DNA from: Acanthosepion pharaonis
Lineage: Eukaryota; Mollusca; Cephalopoda; Sepiida; Sepiidae
Direction of reading: 5' to 3'
Length of the DNA: 64,000 nucleotides
Assembly (NCBI GenBank): GCA_903632075.3
Contig: CAHIKZ030001194.1
Location: forward strand, 563,001 to 627,000
Made by a program: the position numbers and the translations under genes. Of this stretch, positions 1-11,149 are shown piece after piece (the first letter of the stretch is position 1; every line of letters begins with the position of its first letter). A model generated the notes under the pieces. It searched no databases and was not told where the DNA came from. It saw only the letters and a program-made list of their open reading frames with translations.

Positions 1-1850
1 AATCTAGCGTATTGTTTTTACAAACGTAAACAAACGCCAAGCAGCGAAAGTGCTCCATTCAGTTTACTGAAGATACAAACCAGAAGCTGTCTTATCTAAG
101 AGAGAGAAGTATATATATGTGCAACAGAGTAGTAACCGTGATTCAATGTTTTAATATATGAGAATGTCTAAGCTTGCCGATGTCGACACGTGATAGTCTC
201 GAAGATCAAAAACACTGTCAAGAATATTACGTTTTGCGTAGCACTGATCCAATCAAAGAAACGACACGAAAACGAGCAGTAGCCGCAGCAATAGTACTGG
301 CTCATATGTATATAAAGAGATATTATAGTCTATATAAATTATAGTGTATATAATTCTAAATATATTAATAATTAATAGTGGCTTCCATGGAAAATTAAGT
401 GACAATCATAGCTTCAAAGTATTTGAGCTATAATTATTATTATTACAGGAGTAGGACAAATAGTAAGGATCGAACTCACTACATTATGGAAATGATCCAT
501 CCTTAGTAAAACGAGTTTACTAGATTAGATGTCTATGCTTATGTATTATATTAACATACGGTTTGATATGCCTCGCATATTTCAGAATATAACAATAATG
601 TAATATTTGTTTTAGTCATAAGTAACTTCCGTTTTGAGAAATAATTGTAATGACGAATGTATTATCTTAACTATTTGTTCCTTAAATGTAACTCTGAAGG
701 AAATCGCCACATAAATGTTCAGGTATTTTCCAGCTTTTCACTCTTCATTTTTCTTTGTGGTCTATTGGAATCACAACATTCACATTCACTGTCTGTCATT
801 TTTTGGTATGATAACTAAATCTGATCTTGCTTTCGACTTTGAAAATTCAGTAAAAGAATTTGAGGTTGCTTGACAACAAACAGAATTACCTCCTAAGAAA
901 TGGTAAGAAAGAAATTTGGGATTGCTTGGCAACAAACAGAATGACCTCCTAAGAAAGTGAAAAGTAAATAAGAATCTGTCACTTACGCTCACATGACATA
1001 CATCACCAAGTGGGATTTTGGTATTGTGATTTTAGTTACCCGATGACCTCTGACGACAACATCATGCGGTTGTAAGCGTTGAGGAATGCCCCTACAAGCC
1101 TATTCCATTACTTGTTGTGTAGGGAGTAAGAAAATTTCGTCCCAGAGATCTTGAGTGTAACTATTTAATGGGTAAAGGATAAAGGAAGATCGTGCCCAAA
1201 GAAATACAAAGAAATAATCATACTTTCATCCCAGATGCGACCCAATTAACCTAGGGGAAACGGTACACAAACATTATTCCTGAATTCTATATTTCACATT
1301 GCGGAAGATAGAACAACCGACTTTTGGGAACATTCTACAGCAAATTTGTCTGCCTGTTGTTACGAACATTCGAACTTCAAATACTTGAAACACAAACGTT
1401 TGAACTGACATCCAATATCAGTTAAATGTTCTTTTATTAATTGTACGTCTGTCACTCCATACTTTTCCCCCATTTTGTATTTTGTTATATAAAATTTATT
1501 TGCAAATGTTAATCTTGTGTTTGTTGTTCATTGGTACCTGTTCGTGTATTTCTATTTGAGCGAACCCACCTTTTTTTTTTTTTAATCTGGGGTTCATAAC
1601 ATTATACGTTACGAATACGCAACAACATATATTAAAATATTTACCGCTTACACGACCCGGGTTTTAATCATAAGGATTCTTCAGGTGGTATTGGCAAATT
1701 ATAAATTTTATGAATATAATTTGCCAATATCAGAATATGTAAAAACGTATAGTTGAAACGCCAGTCATGTAACCGGTAAATACACCAACTGTTTCATAAT
1801 ACCTCATATATATTATCTCATATATTCATATTATATATATATATATATGT
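1..1850. other. AT-rich stretch without a recognisable gene
   Basis: I see no splice-bounded exon, RNA gene or transposon protein here. Two near-identical short blocks sit at about 866-890 and 924-948, sharing the words 'acaaacagaat' and 'acctcctaagaaa'; they make a local duplication of about 58 bp period. The rest is ordinary AT-rich sequence ending in a short TA run near 1836. Confidence 0.5.
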
Positions 1851-1860
1851 TAAGAAATGG

Positions 1861-2065
1861 ACAAGGTCCGACAATTTATTTATTAAAGACATTTTTATTT
1901 ATGTTTAACGTTGTTATTTTATAGATACAAGTATTTAAGCAAATGCTCTGTTTAAGATAAACAGTATTAAATAACATTTACTGGCCTGAATGTCGAGAAA
2001 TTTTCATAGAAAATATTCGTTCATAGACAGTTTCGAACCTGCATCCTATACCGAATCATATACGC
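1861..2065 (-). repeat. Inverted copy of a tRNA-derived SINE
   Basis: Read on the minus strand, this block matches the + strand SINE at about 2390-2585 almost base for base: the end of the tRNA-like head (box B region with one change), the shared body 'ttcatagaaaatattcgttc' in complement, and the same 3' tail. The copy lacks the 5' part of the tRNA-like head, including box A. The two copies point away from each other and make a near-perfect inverted repeat with arms over 150 bp. The sequence shows the repeat directly; the SINE assignment rests on the tRNA-like head of the other copy. Confidence 0.75.
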
Positions 2066-2095
2066 TGAACGAATATTGCCTATAAAAATCGCCAC

Positions 2096-2177
2096 CTCGG
2101 ACATTATGGCCGGTAAAGGTTAATTTACTGTTTATCTTAACAATCTTCCATAAATTCTCTTAAATACTTGTATCTAT
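2096..2177 (+). repeat. SINE 3' body fragment, direct orientation
   Basis: The block from 'ctcggacatt' through 'taaatacttgtatctat' repeats, with indels, the body of the full SINE copy at about 2457-2538 in the same orientation. It sits between the two opposed copies, so at least three SINE-related segments are packed into about 730 bp. It has no tRNA-like head of its own. Confidence 0.6.
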
Positions 2178-2356
2178 CTGGCGTATCGAATGTAAACATA
2201 AATAAAATCATATGTTAAATAAATTGGACCTTGTCAATTTATTAATTAATGACGTTTTTTATTTACATTCGATACGTTGTTATTTTATGAACTGAATGTA
2301 CGAGATTCATGGAAGATTGTAGTTTTAAAGATAAATTGGACCTTGTTTACTATAAG

Positions 2357-2440
2357 GTTCATGGTGGCCGAATGGTTAAGGCATGTCAGCGTATATGACA
2401 GTTCCGTATAGGATGCAGGTTCGAATCCTGTCTATGAACG
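2357..2440 (+). tRNA. tRNA-Ser-like pseudo-tRNA (head of a SINE)
   Basis: The 84-nt segment folds as a type II tRNA. It has a 7-bp acceptor stem (2357-2363 with 2433-2439, one G-T pair), a D-arm, an anticodon stem TGTCA/TGACA (2384-2388 with 2396-2400), a variable arm TCC/GGA, and a T-arm. Box A is TGGCCGAATGG at 2365-2375 and box B is GGTTCGAATCC at 2418-2428; both fit the polymerase III consensus. The anticodon loop GCGTATA lacks the expected T at position 33 and would read GTA, which does not suit a type II tRNA. The repeated body downstream also argues for a SINE head over a working tRNA gene. Confidence 0.5.
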
Positions 2441-2585
2441 AATATTTTCTATGAAAATTTCTCGGACATTCAGGCCGGTAAATGTTATTTAATACTGTTT
2501 ATCTTAAACAGAGCATTTGCTTAAATACTTGTATCTATAAAATAACAACGTTAAACATAAATAAAAATGTCTTTTAATAAATATA
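2357..2585 (+). repeat. tRNA-derived SINE, full-length copy
   Basis: The element is a tRNA-like head with intact A and B boxes (2357-2440), an unrelated body (2441-2540), and an AT-rich 3' part ending at a (TA)n run. SINEs are non-autonomous polymerase III-transcribed retroelements that borrow LINE machinery. A truncated opposite-strand copy lies at 1861-2065 and a body fragment at 2096-2177. Known families in cephalopods are tRNA-derived, but I cannot assign this one to a named family. Confidence 0.75.
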
Positions 2586-2668
2586 TATATATAATGTATG
2601 TATATATATATATTATGTATATAATATATATAATATACATGTATTATATATATATATATATATATATA

Positions 2669-3865
2669 CTAGCCGAGGTACCCGGCGTTGTCCGGGTGTA
2701 CATGGCTATAATTGTATAACTGCACCACACTGTATACCCGCACCCCTCCTGTCTAGAAATGTCTGCCTGCATCCCCTCATGCAAGCATCATCCGTTGATA
2801 TAGTAACCTACTCCTCCCTCATATTTTTTACGGTATGTCCTTCGCAAATCTTTGGTTGCTATTAATAAAAAAAAATTCCATCTATAAAAACCTTCTTGTG
2901 TGGTCGTTGCTCGGGGTTAAATTGTTTCAATGTTTTTAGATATTCAGTAAATTTCCTATGGCCGTAATAATTTTGAAATAGTATAGCATTGTTCATAAAT
3001 CTAATAATGAAACTAAAACAAGGATGAAGCATCAGAGCTTGATTCAACAGCAAGTGCAAACACATGAACGCCCTCCCCTCCTTCTTCGCACGTTTACTGT
3101 AAAGGTGGGGTTAATAAGCGGTTTTTCGGGAAGTTTTCCCTTTTAACGCTTCAATAATCCTCAAACAATCTATGCATCAAAGTTTGTTCGAATTTAGGAT
3201 GGAATCATATGAAGAAACTATTGGCTAAATGACAAAAAACGATTTTGGACCTAGTTTGTTGCAGATTTCGTCCACCTAACTGAAATAATCTAAACCAAAC
3301 ATTCTCGCAAGACAATTTGTATGTCATATGTAATTTACATGGGAAATTTGGAAAGCATGGGATGAAAAACCATGGAGTTATGGCAACACCCCCCCCCCAA
3401 AAAAGGGGTTTTTGAACAGTTTTTCGTGGTTTTCGTTATACGCGGGAAAGTGAGCAGAACTAAAACCACACTGACTTTTTTGTTGCATGATAGCAAATTT
3501 TTTGCTACATATTTGAAGAAAATTGGATAAAAATGAAGTTATTCAAATTTTTATTTTAAGTAGTACGAAAAAAACTGATTTTTTTATAGTTTTGTCAATT
3601 TTTGTGTAAAGCCAATGTCGCAGGAGCTTTATCAATCCTTCTACATAAACCCCGTAACATGAGCTGATGTTTTGCATTAAGTGCAAAGAATATCAGCTCA
3701 TTCAGTAAAAAATTTATTCGCGTGAAACTTTGCCTTGGTTTTTGCAAAAAGTCGTACCCAGATTCGGTTCTATCAGTTTTTCTGCCAAATCCGGGCGGAG
3801 GGAGATTGAAAAGATAGTCTTAATCTATTTTAATAAATTTGCAATATGTGTGTACAGTTTCATAA
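2669..3865 (-). mobile_element. Helitron-like element between TA repeats
   Basis: Read on the minus strand, the segment ends in a GC-rich hairpin (stem ACCCGG/CCGGGT at 2680-2697), a short spacer and then CTAG at 2669-2672, followed by T. That is the classic Helitron 3' end (hairpin, then CTRR, inserted between A and T). Both flanks are (TA)n tracts: 2575-2668, and from about 3866. No Rep/helicase ORF is visible, so the copy is non-autonomous. The 5' end near 3865 is set only by the start of the TA repeat and is uncertain. The body between 3060 and 3850 has no coding similarity that I recognise. Confidence 0.5.
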
Positions 3866-3869
3866 TATA

Positions 3870-5980
3870 CATATATATAATATATATATAATATATATAC
3901 ATATATATATTATATACGTATATATATATATATATATATATACATATATATGTATATATAATGAATAATTTATTATTTAGTAGGTATTATTTTGTAATGT
4001 TTACAGTGATATGCCAATTTCGGCAGGTATCAAATATTGGAATATAGGAAATATAAACGAACAGTACAAAAGACCAATTGAAAATAAACGTTTTTTGCAT
4101 AGTATTATCGGCATACAGAATGAAAAGTTACAACTCTTGATTGTATACAAAGTTCAATTTCTATAATATGTTCAAGGTTTTAGCTACTTAGTCATTGTTC
4201 CAAAACAACATTTTTGTCCTTTAGGTAAATAATCAAGTCTTATTAAAGAGTTCATCCTTGTAGGGTGAAATTTCATATTAGAATAAAACAGAACAGAAAA
4301 TGGCTATCAAACTTGAACAATATCACAAACGTCCATTTGTATGTTGAAATCAATAAATGCGAATGCAAGTACAAGTGAACTCACGAAGTGTAACAATTTC
4401 ATTTCGTTTCTTAGCACTAGTTTCTGTCTAGACGAGTAAACATACCAATTAATGTTGTAGATAGTTAAGTGAGAATAAGAAAATGACTCAATTTGATATT
4501 TTAGACTTAAATATTGGAATTCATTCAATACTTACTGACTTTTATACTGGGTGCAAGCACGAATTTTTTAATGTCTAAATGTTAGTCACCATAGGTGGCT
4601 TTTCGCTTAATTAGTACAAACGTATAAATTTCTTGTCCTGGCTCAGAAATAAGCATAAATTCTATCCTGGGGAGACCATTTCAGTCTGTGAAATGGTCTT
4701 GAAACAAAGATGATTTGTTCGGAAACCAAATTTGTTTTGATTTAAGAAGGGTTTTTTTTTCAGGATGCTACAAAGCGCACATTTTCAAGTGTATGATAAA
4801 AGTAAGCTTTCTAATGCATGAAAACTTAAGGAAAGAATATTTTATGAGAGAAATAATTGGAAATGAAATTCAGCAGCAGAAATCTACATTCTGAACCTTA
4901 TTCTGGATGAGAAAAAAGTGAGAATTTGGAATCAGATTACTGAGAAATTAATACATTTTACATCAAATATAATATTGACTTCATGCGAAGGCAAAAAACA
5001 AACGTAAAAAGATGGCTATTCATTATGGAAGATAAAGAACACTATACGCAGTAGAATAAAGTGTAAAAGTTTTTTGGTATTTCAAAATTCAAGCAAATCA
5101 TCCACTCGTTATCACAGAAAAAAAAATCTGTCAGAGACTGGATGCTGCTTTTTCACTATACAACACAGAGAAATTGAAAAAGAATAAAAACTTTAGAAAT
5201 ATCTGAATCCTGCCAGAAAACTAAAACAAAAAAAAATACTGAAATGCTTAGAATGAAAAAGAAACTATATTAAGATTAGAAATCGGAAGAGTAAAAGGAA
5301 ACAGTCAAAAAGCAACATTATTACAATCAGAAATAATAGAGTATTGTTTTTTTCTTTTGCTCTTAATTGATTCCCACCGAGATCTACTATGTACACGTGG
5401 TAAGAAAACACATTTACTGAAATAAGAACTTATTAACATTACTGCATTATCTCTATAGCTACAAACTGCAATAAAAAGTAGAGCATAGTAATAGCATTCA
5501 CGTGGGCTGTAATACTATTGTCCTCATTTCACAGTAATAATCATTTAGTAAGCTTTATATAGTAATGGCACAAGGCCACAAGCAGGGAGATACCCAGTGA
5601 GGATATCAACTCTAAGACTAATATACAGAAAATACGTGCATGCAAGATAGTAATAAATCCACTCCATAGTGATGGAGGGTGTGATGTTTACTCATGCAAC
5701 TGATTCAGGATTCCTATCAATTATTCAGTATCAGGCCCTTCAGTATCACACTTCTGTTGGAGTGATCATAGTGAACGCCTAAGTAAGAACTTAGGTATTT
5801 AAGTAATTTTAACTTATAGCCATTTTAGAGAGCACTCGAAGGTCAGCGTTTTCAAATATTTATCGGCAATCGTAAAGTTTCTATACTTTTTATTATTAAT
5901 TTTTTTAAGAATTATTAGTCAGTTATGTGCCATGCGTGATACACCCTTAGGCGATCATGAATCTTTCGATACATGACTGA
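3870..5980. other. AT-rich stretch without a recognisable gene
   Basis: A (TA)n tract occupies about 3866-3962. Beyond it I see no splice-bounded exon, repeat with ends or transposon protein. Confidence 0.5.
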
Positions 5981-5984
5981 CGAG

Positions 5985-6190
5985 GCAGATTCTTCCCGCA
6001 TTTTTTTCTGCAGTAGACCAGTTGCCACCCAAGGCTATAGAATCCGATCTGTCCTGCTATTTACCCATAGCTTGGGGAAAAGAAAAAGATTCATACCTTT
6101 CCCAAGGGTATTAGCATGTAAGTGAATGTAATGGATTCGACTGAAATTTGAACTCGGCTCTCCGATTCCTCAATCCGAGCCGCTAAGAAT
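5985..6190 (-). repeat. Dispersed SINE-like repeat, copy 1
   Basis: In minus orientation this segment shares with 13340-13480 the block 'atacccttgggaaa', then 'tatgaatc', then 'ctatgggt..aata' in the same order and spacing. Its 5' part includes 'gagttcaaatttcagtcgaa', which could be a decayed polymerase III box B. The shared order of words shows it is a dispersed repeat; calling it a SINE is inference. Confidence 0.45.
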
Positions 6191-6199
6191 CATATATTT

Positions 6200-8106
6200 C
6201 GAAAAAAAGATTCTTTAGATTCATTGTGTTTTGCCTCTTCTCTGCATGAAAACATGGGATTGCGTTTTCCCCAAATTATTTTGTAAGTAAAGAAGCGCAA
6301 AATATTGATTACATAATATGTTTAGAAATTTATTTATTCTCACGTTCTTAAACGACAAAGGAATTTTGATACGCTTTGTTTAAAAAATAATTTACTATTT
6401 TTTAAATTTTATTTTGTTTTTTATGCCCAATACTTCGGCTGGTGTACCCTCGTCATGTGTATTCAATCTATGGGAATAAAATGTTCTTATTCTATTTTCC
6501 GTGTTTATGTGATATCTCGTATCAGTTAATGCTTTTGCGTCTATTTGCTTTTTCTTGTCCGATTTTTTCCAACTGAAATAGTGTATATTATTTTTCGCAC
6601 TACCTGATCCAGACATTGAACTCACAACTACTTGAAAACTAGATGTGCTAAGCATAGAAAGTGGAATGAGAATAATTTATCCTCGTGGATTGAATAAACA
6701 CCGAGAAGTTTATCGAGTACAACGACAGACATCTGAAGAAGACCGTAGTATACGATGACCGAAACGTTTTGAGCATAATAACTAAGTTAATCATTACTAG
6801 TTCAAATAAATAGGCATATAATAATAATATCTTTAGTGGTCTTGCTTAAACTGCTGTGAATTGTTTTTTTAAAGATTTGATTCACTGAAATAATCTTTTT
6901 GTATCTTGTCTTTATAAGGACAAATCGTCCCAGTCTAGATAAACAGGATCCAGAATAAACGTTCTTGTTTCTACAAGTTGGAAATCTCTAGAAAAACATA
7001 TTGGTGATTAATTTCATGTTATTGTCTCTTAAAATATAATACATATGATAATATAATCTTTGTTTTTATACACTTGCGATCATAATTTAAAGGTTTCGCC
7101 CATGCTCATTAATGCTAAGCGGGAGAAATACACATGTTATTTATACAACATAATTAAGTAGGTCATCTTTCCTAAAATTATTTACTTAGTCTTCAGGGAA
7201 CAGTATTTGTAGTATGTATTTTTTGTAACCACAACAATAATAAGTAGAAAGTGTAGTAGTATTTATTGTGATACTAGTGGTAGTAGGTGTTGTATAATTA
7301 TTAGGAATTATTTGCATATTTATATATATATATATATATCTTTATTCAAAACATTAAATGTTTTGTTCAATAGATACAACAGTTATGTTTTAGTGTTTCA
7401 TTCTAACGAATAATTGTTCCTTTATAACTCCAATATTTATCTAATACAGAAATTATTTAAAGTAATTTTACATCATTACAAAATGTACACATAATTCTTT
7501 TGTCGATCTACTTGTAATATTTATACATTATTATTGTTCAGAAGCGCTGTGTCTCCAGTTTCCCCTAAGTTGATTCTATTTTCTTGCTTTTACAATTATC
7601 TTAAGTATATTTGGCAATTCTCGCTGATACAGTAATTAAAGTTTGTTCTGAATCATCCGAAAATTTATTTATACTGACCAGTATTCTTATGTTTGTTGCT
7701 TTTAACACACCCTCTTGACTGGAATATTAATCAGTTCATTTAATGTCGTATAAATTTGAACCGTTTAGTAAGTTACTCGGTGTCTCTCTCATCACTTAAA
7801 AAATAACGTGTGTTATCGCAATCCTACTTTTCGTACAAATCTATTTAAAATATATGGCATTGAGTTTGAGTATTTTGCCATTTTTCATCCTTTTTATTTA
7901 TTACATCATAAAGATCTTATTTTCGAGTATTTCGATATCAACAAATATTCGGATATGCATTATAATTAAAAGTGATTTTATTATTTTTTCTATTAAATTC
8001 ATTAGTAAATATTGTTAGAGGTAAGCAAACAATACGTTTATATGCCAAACATCATTGGTTTTCATATATTTTAATTTTGATTAGACCGAGAATATTTTTG
8101 CGTGTC

Positions 8107-8157
<51 letters not shown>

Positions 8158-8560
8158 CTTTTAATAACTTTTCATAATACTAAATAAATTATTTTGCTCT
8201 GGTGTCGAAAAAGTATTTTATTTTTATTTTAGTAGTCAGAAAAGTACACACCCTTAATATGGTATATATTCAGCCGCTTGGACATGCATACTCAAACATG
8301 TTTGTAGCTCTCAACATATTAGAATCATGCAAATAAAACTTATAGTTGTCTATAATTAGGAATCATTTATTTTTTAACTTTGATATTTTATATAAAAATG
8401 GAATGGTACAAATGCCAATGAAATCAGAATAAATGAGAAATAAAAAAATCGAACAGACAATAAAGCAGAAACCTTTCTTTATTTAAAATAACATTTTAAT
8501 ATATCTGTTTTTATCTTTTATACAATAAACTGCTTTAGAAGATAAAAACAAACACTACTC
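6200..8560. other. AT-rich stretch with TA microsatellites
   Basis: Nothing gene-like is visible. A short TA run lies at about 7321-7339 and a longer (TA)n at about 8110-8156. Confidence 0.5.
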
Positions 8561-8562
8561 TT

Positions 8563-8748
8563 TGTTCTGCCTTCCGGAACGGTCCGTCTCGCACATGTGC
8601 GTACCTGCAGTTAGCCATTTAAACACCTTAAGGCAATTAAAACTCTGAAGACAAAGTCCTGTTCATCAGCAGTTTTATTAAAGGCCAAAATGCTGGCTGT
8701 CTGGCGTACGCACACGTGTAAGACGGACGCGTATCAGGAGGCAGAACA
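8563..8748 (-). repeat. Possible BEL/Pao LTR or fold-back element
   Basis: The segment begins TGTTCTGCC and ends GGCAGAACA, the TG...CA form of an LTR. In minus orientation it contains AATAAA, as LTRs often do. It lies just downstream (in minus sense) of the BEL/Pao relic at 9010-11141, where a 3' LTR would sit. However, the outer 40 bp on each side are also imperfect inverted repeats of each other ('gtacgcacacgtgtaagacg' against its partner), so a MITE is equally possible. No matching 5' LTR was found near 11.2 kb. Confidence 0.35.
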
Positions 8749-9009
8749 ATGAAATGGCGGTACTATCATGGGGTGGAGGGGGGAGGATATTAAAATATAG
8801 GAACCACGTGCTTTGAGCCTGTACTTTATTGCTTATGTTCGAGAAATCTTACGTGAGGTTTCTCGAGCATAAGTTTCTTGTACTACTCGAATGACTCTTC
8901 TTCGATTGTATGTACTGTGTGCCGACCTTTACAACTTCTGGTAGATCCAGTAGTTAGAGCCTTACGGAACGGATCATTAATGGGCTCCAGACGCGCGGTT
9001 CAGTGACGT

Positions 9010-11141
9010 TTAAGTTGAATATTTTGTGGAACGTTGGGTCACTAGTTGGTACTTGAAGAGAATGTACTCAGAGTGATTCGATTGACCAGGTGAAAGCTGA
9101 TATTTTCTGGGGGTTTCTGTAGCGGGCTTGACAGGAATGCTGGGCCACATAGCCAAGTGGTATTTGGAAGATGAGACGCGGGGAAAGTATGCAGGATTAC
9201 AGCTAGTGAACAAATATCGCCATTGTTCCAGGTGGGATGATTTCCATATCTGTTCGACTCGGTTGTTGACATTGACGCAAAAGCGCCTAAACTCATTATA
9301 GGTGTAACCAAGAATCACCTTACTGTCAGGGTAGAATGTTGTGTTGTCAATAAGTATATCAATTTCTGAAGAAAGCGCGTCGGACATTTCTTCTGCATCA
9401 GAGAGTTCTAGCCTGAGAATGGAGTGTTTATGTTGTGGAGCCAACTTTTCCTTTTCCATAACAAAGCCTAATTTGACCTTTTGGTAATGAGTAATCCCAG
9501 TAATTTTGTGCCAGTTACAGAACGTATCTCCATCGATATTTGAAGTTAGGCTCTACTCCAAATCCCTTATTGGTGTCTCCTCTAATCTGGGAATTTGGAG
9601 TAGAATCCAATTTCAAATATCGATGGTGGGAGTGCTGATTTTCTGTATAAGTGTGACAAGAGTTATTGTAAGGATGCAACCTGGATGTCGCATCTGCAAC
9701 TGGTGCGCTGTCTTCCTCCCCGTTGTACTCGGAAACGAGAACTGCTTTTTATGTCCGAGGTGCTGGTCCGGGATGGGGAGCAGTGTGGTGATTTTAACTA
9801 TCACACTGTGCATCCAAATATACCTTTACATTTGTTTTGCGATGTATGAGGAAGTAATATCTAAAGCAGGTGTCTCCTCACGAATGGCGCGACATTTCTG
9901 TAGGGTATGAAAGGAACGCTGACAATATGTCTTGTACCCTATTATCATTCTGTTTCTTTAATCTTGCATAAGAAACCTTACCCGCGTGAGGTTGAAGCTT
10001 GGATCGGTCCTAATCTTAGTTTGTTGTTTGACGAAATCTATGCGTACTGAGAAGAGAAAAAAACGAGCATGATATTGTTCCTTGAAACTCAGGAACAACC
10101 GCTTCCCTTGGAGACAGAAGTGAAATGTTTGTACTTGAGTGTTGACCCTTGAACTATGTTCTTTGGGGTTAGTTTGAAAAGGTTTCCGTCTGGGGTTGCG
10201 TATGGAGGTGGCTGAATTGCTGGATTCCCTTAGCTTAAGTGATTTCTTGTTTGACTTTGTAAAACATTCTACACTTTTGAAGAGTGAAGTCTGTTATCTT
10301 GAAGAAGCCATAGCTCTCTTCGGTCTCCCGCCTCCATCAATTTTGGTCCTCTTTATAGGTGGTTTAGATGAACAGCCCTGATTGTTTTGCCATGCTTTAT
10401 GGACTCCTTGCTGAGCTACTCTACAAGGACATTAATTTCTTTGCTGTGCAGTAGGTCAAGTCCTGTGGAAGTTGTGCATCCAAGCTTTATAGTTCTCAGG
10501 TCGGTCGTTGAACTGGAGTGCACCAGTCGTAACCATTTCCCAACGAATACGGTGTCCAACAGAATCAGTCATGTGTTGGGGCGTGTGTGGAAGGTTATCA
10601 TAATATACTTCTTTGTACGACATTCTCACTGTCACATGTTAACATGAGAGAAACTTTTGGGCATTTGGGGTCTGGTGCATCGACGATCTTTGAGTAGTAA
10701 CATCATTCAGAGTGTGCTTAGCAGTATTGTTCTATGTGCTGTTGGCTAGTTTCACTAGAGAGTCGTTTAAACTCCTACCTCTGTACGTTTTTCTGATTAA
10801 ATTAGTCCGTTACATGTTCCAAAGTGCGTTGTATAGGCTCAGATGAAATGGAGTCAAGCTCTGTTGCTTGCTTTTGTTCAATGACCGTTTTCAGGGCCTG
10901 TGCTTCGGCGACAACTTCTCTCTCCACAGATAACATCTATATTGATACTTCCAACCTGGCCTTTTTTATTTTCATCCTCGTTTCTTTTTCGGCAAACGTA
11001 TGGCTTTCCTGGTAGTTTCAATTTTAGCGCGTGCCATAGTAGCGACGACTTCTGTTGACCTGCTCGAAGCTTTTGAGTAGAATGAAGCTCGTGACCTAGT
11101 TTTGTGTGAAGGTGATATTTCAGCCACGGTAATAGGTGCAA
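9010..11141 (-). pseudogene. BEL/Pao LTR retrotransposon relic (gag and RNase H)
   Basis: Minus-strand fragments appear in the order of a BEL/Pao polyprotein. The gag N-terminal Ala/Glu/Lys-rich coil, with words such as RSTEVVATMARAKIETT, lies at about 10800-11110. The gag core FNDRPENYKAWMHNFH is at about 10466-10515. The gag C-terminal part DFVKQQTKIRTDPSFNL is at about 9985-10045. The RNase H region is at 9010-9500, with YPDSKVILGY, RRFCVNVNNRVEQIW, EQWRY and CNPA. The frame breaks many times, including a shift after CNPA into the ASxxLPNTTWLCGPAFL reading. Only about 450 bp separate gag from RNase H, so the protease and reverse transcriptase have been deleted. The family call is strong; the element is dead. 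Confidence 0.85.
9530..9626. repeat. Hairpin-forming inverted repeat inside the BEL/Pao relic
   Basis: Arms 9530-9563 and 9593-9626 are inverted copies (about 30 of 34 positions) around a 29-bp spacer. They begin and end with CCATCGATATTTGAA and its complement. The hairpin sits exactly where the protease and reverse transcriptase of the BEL/Pao element are missing. Confidence 0.7.
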
Positions 11142-11149
11142 TACATTAC

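Noticed and set aside
2357..2440. Functional tRNA gene
   Set aside because: The anticodon loop lacks T33, the implied GTA anticodon does not suit a type II tRNA, and the segment heads a repeated SINE body.
9506..9910. 134-codon + strand ORF with several cysteines
   Set aside because: It is antisense to the BEL/Pao relic and includes the hairpin. It has no domain and no support as a gene.
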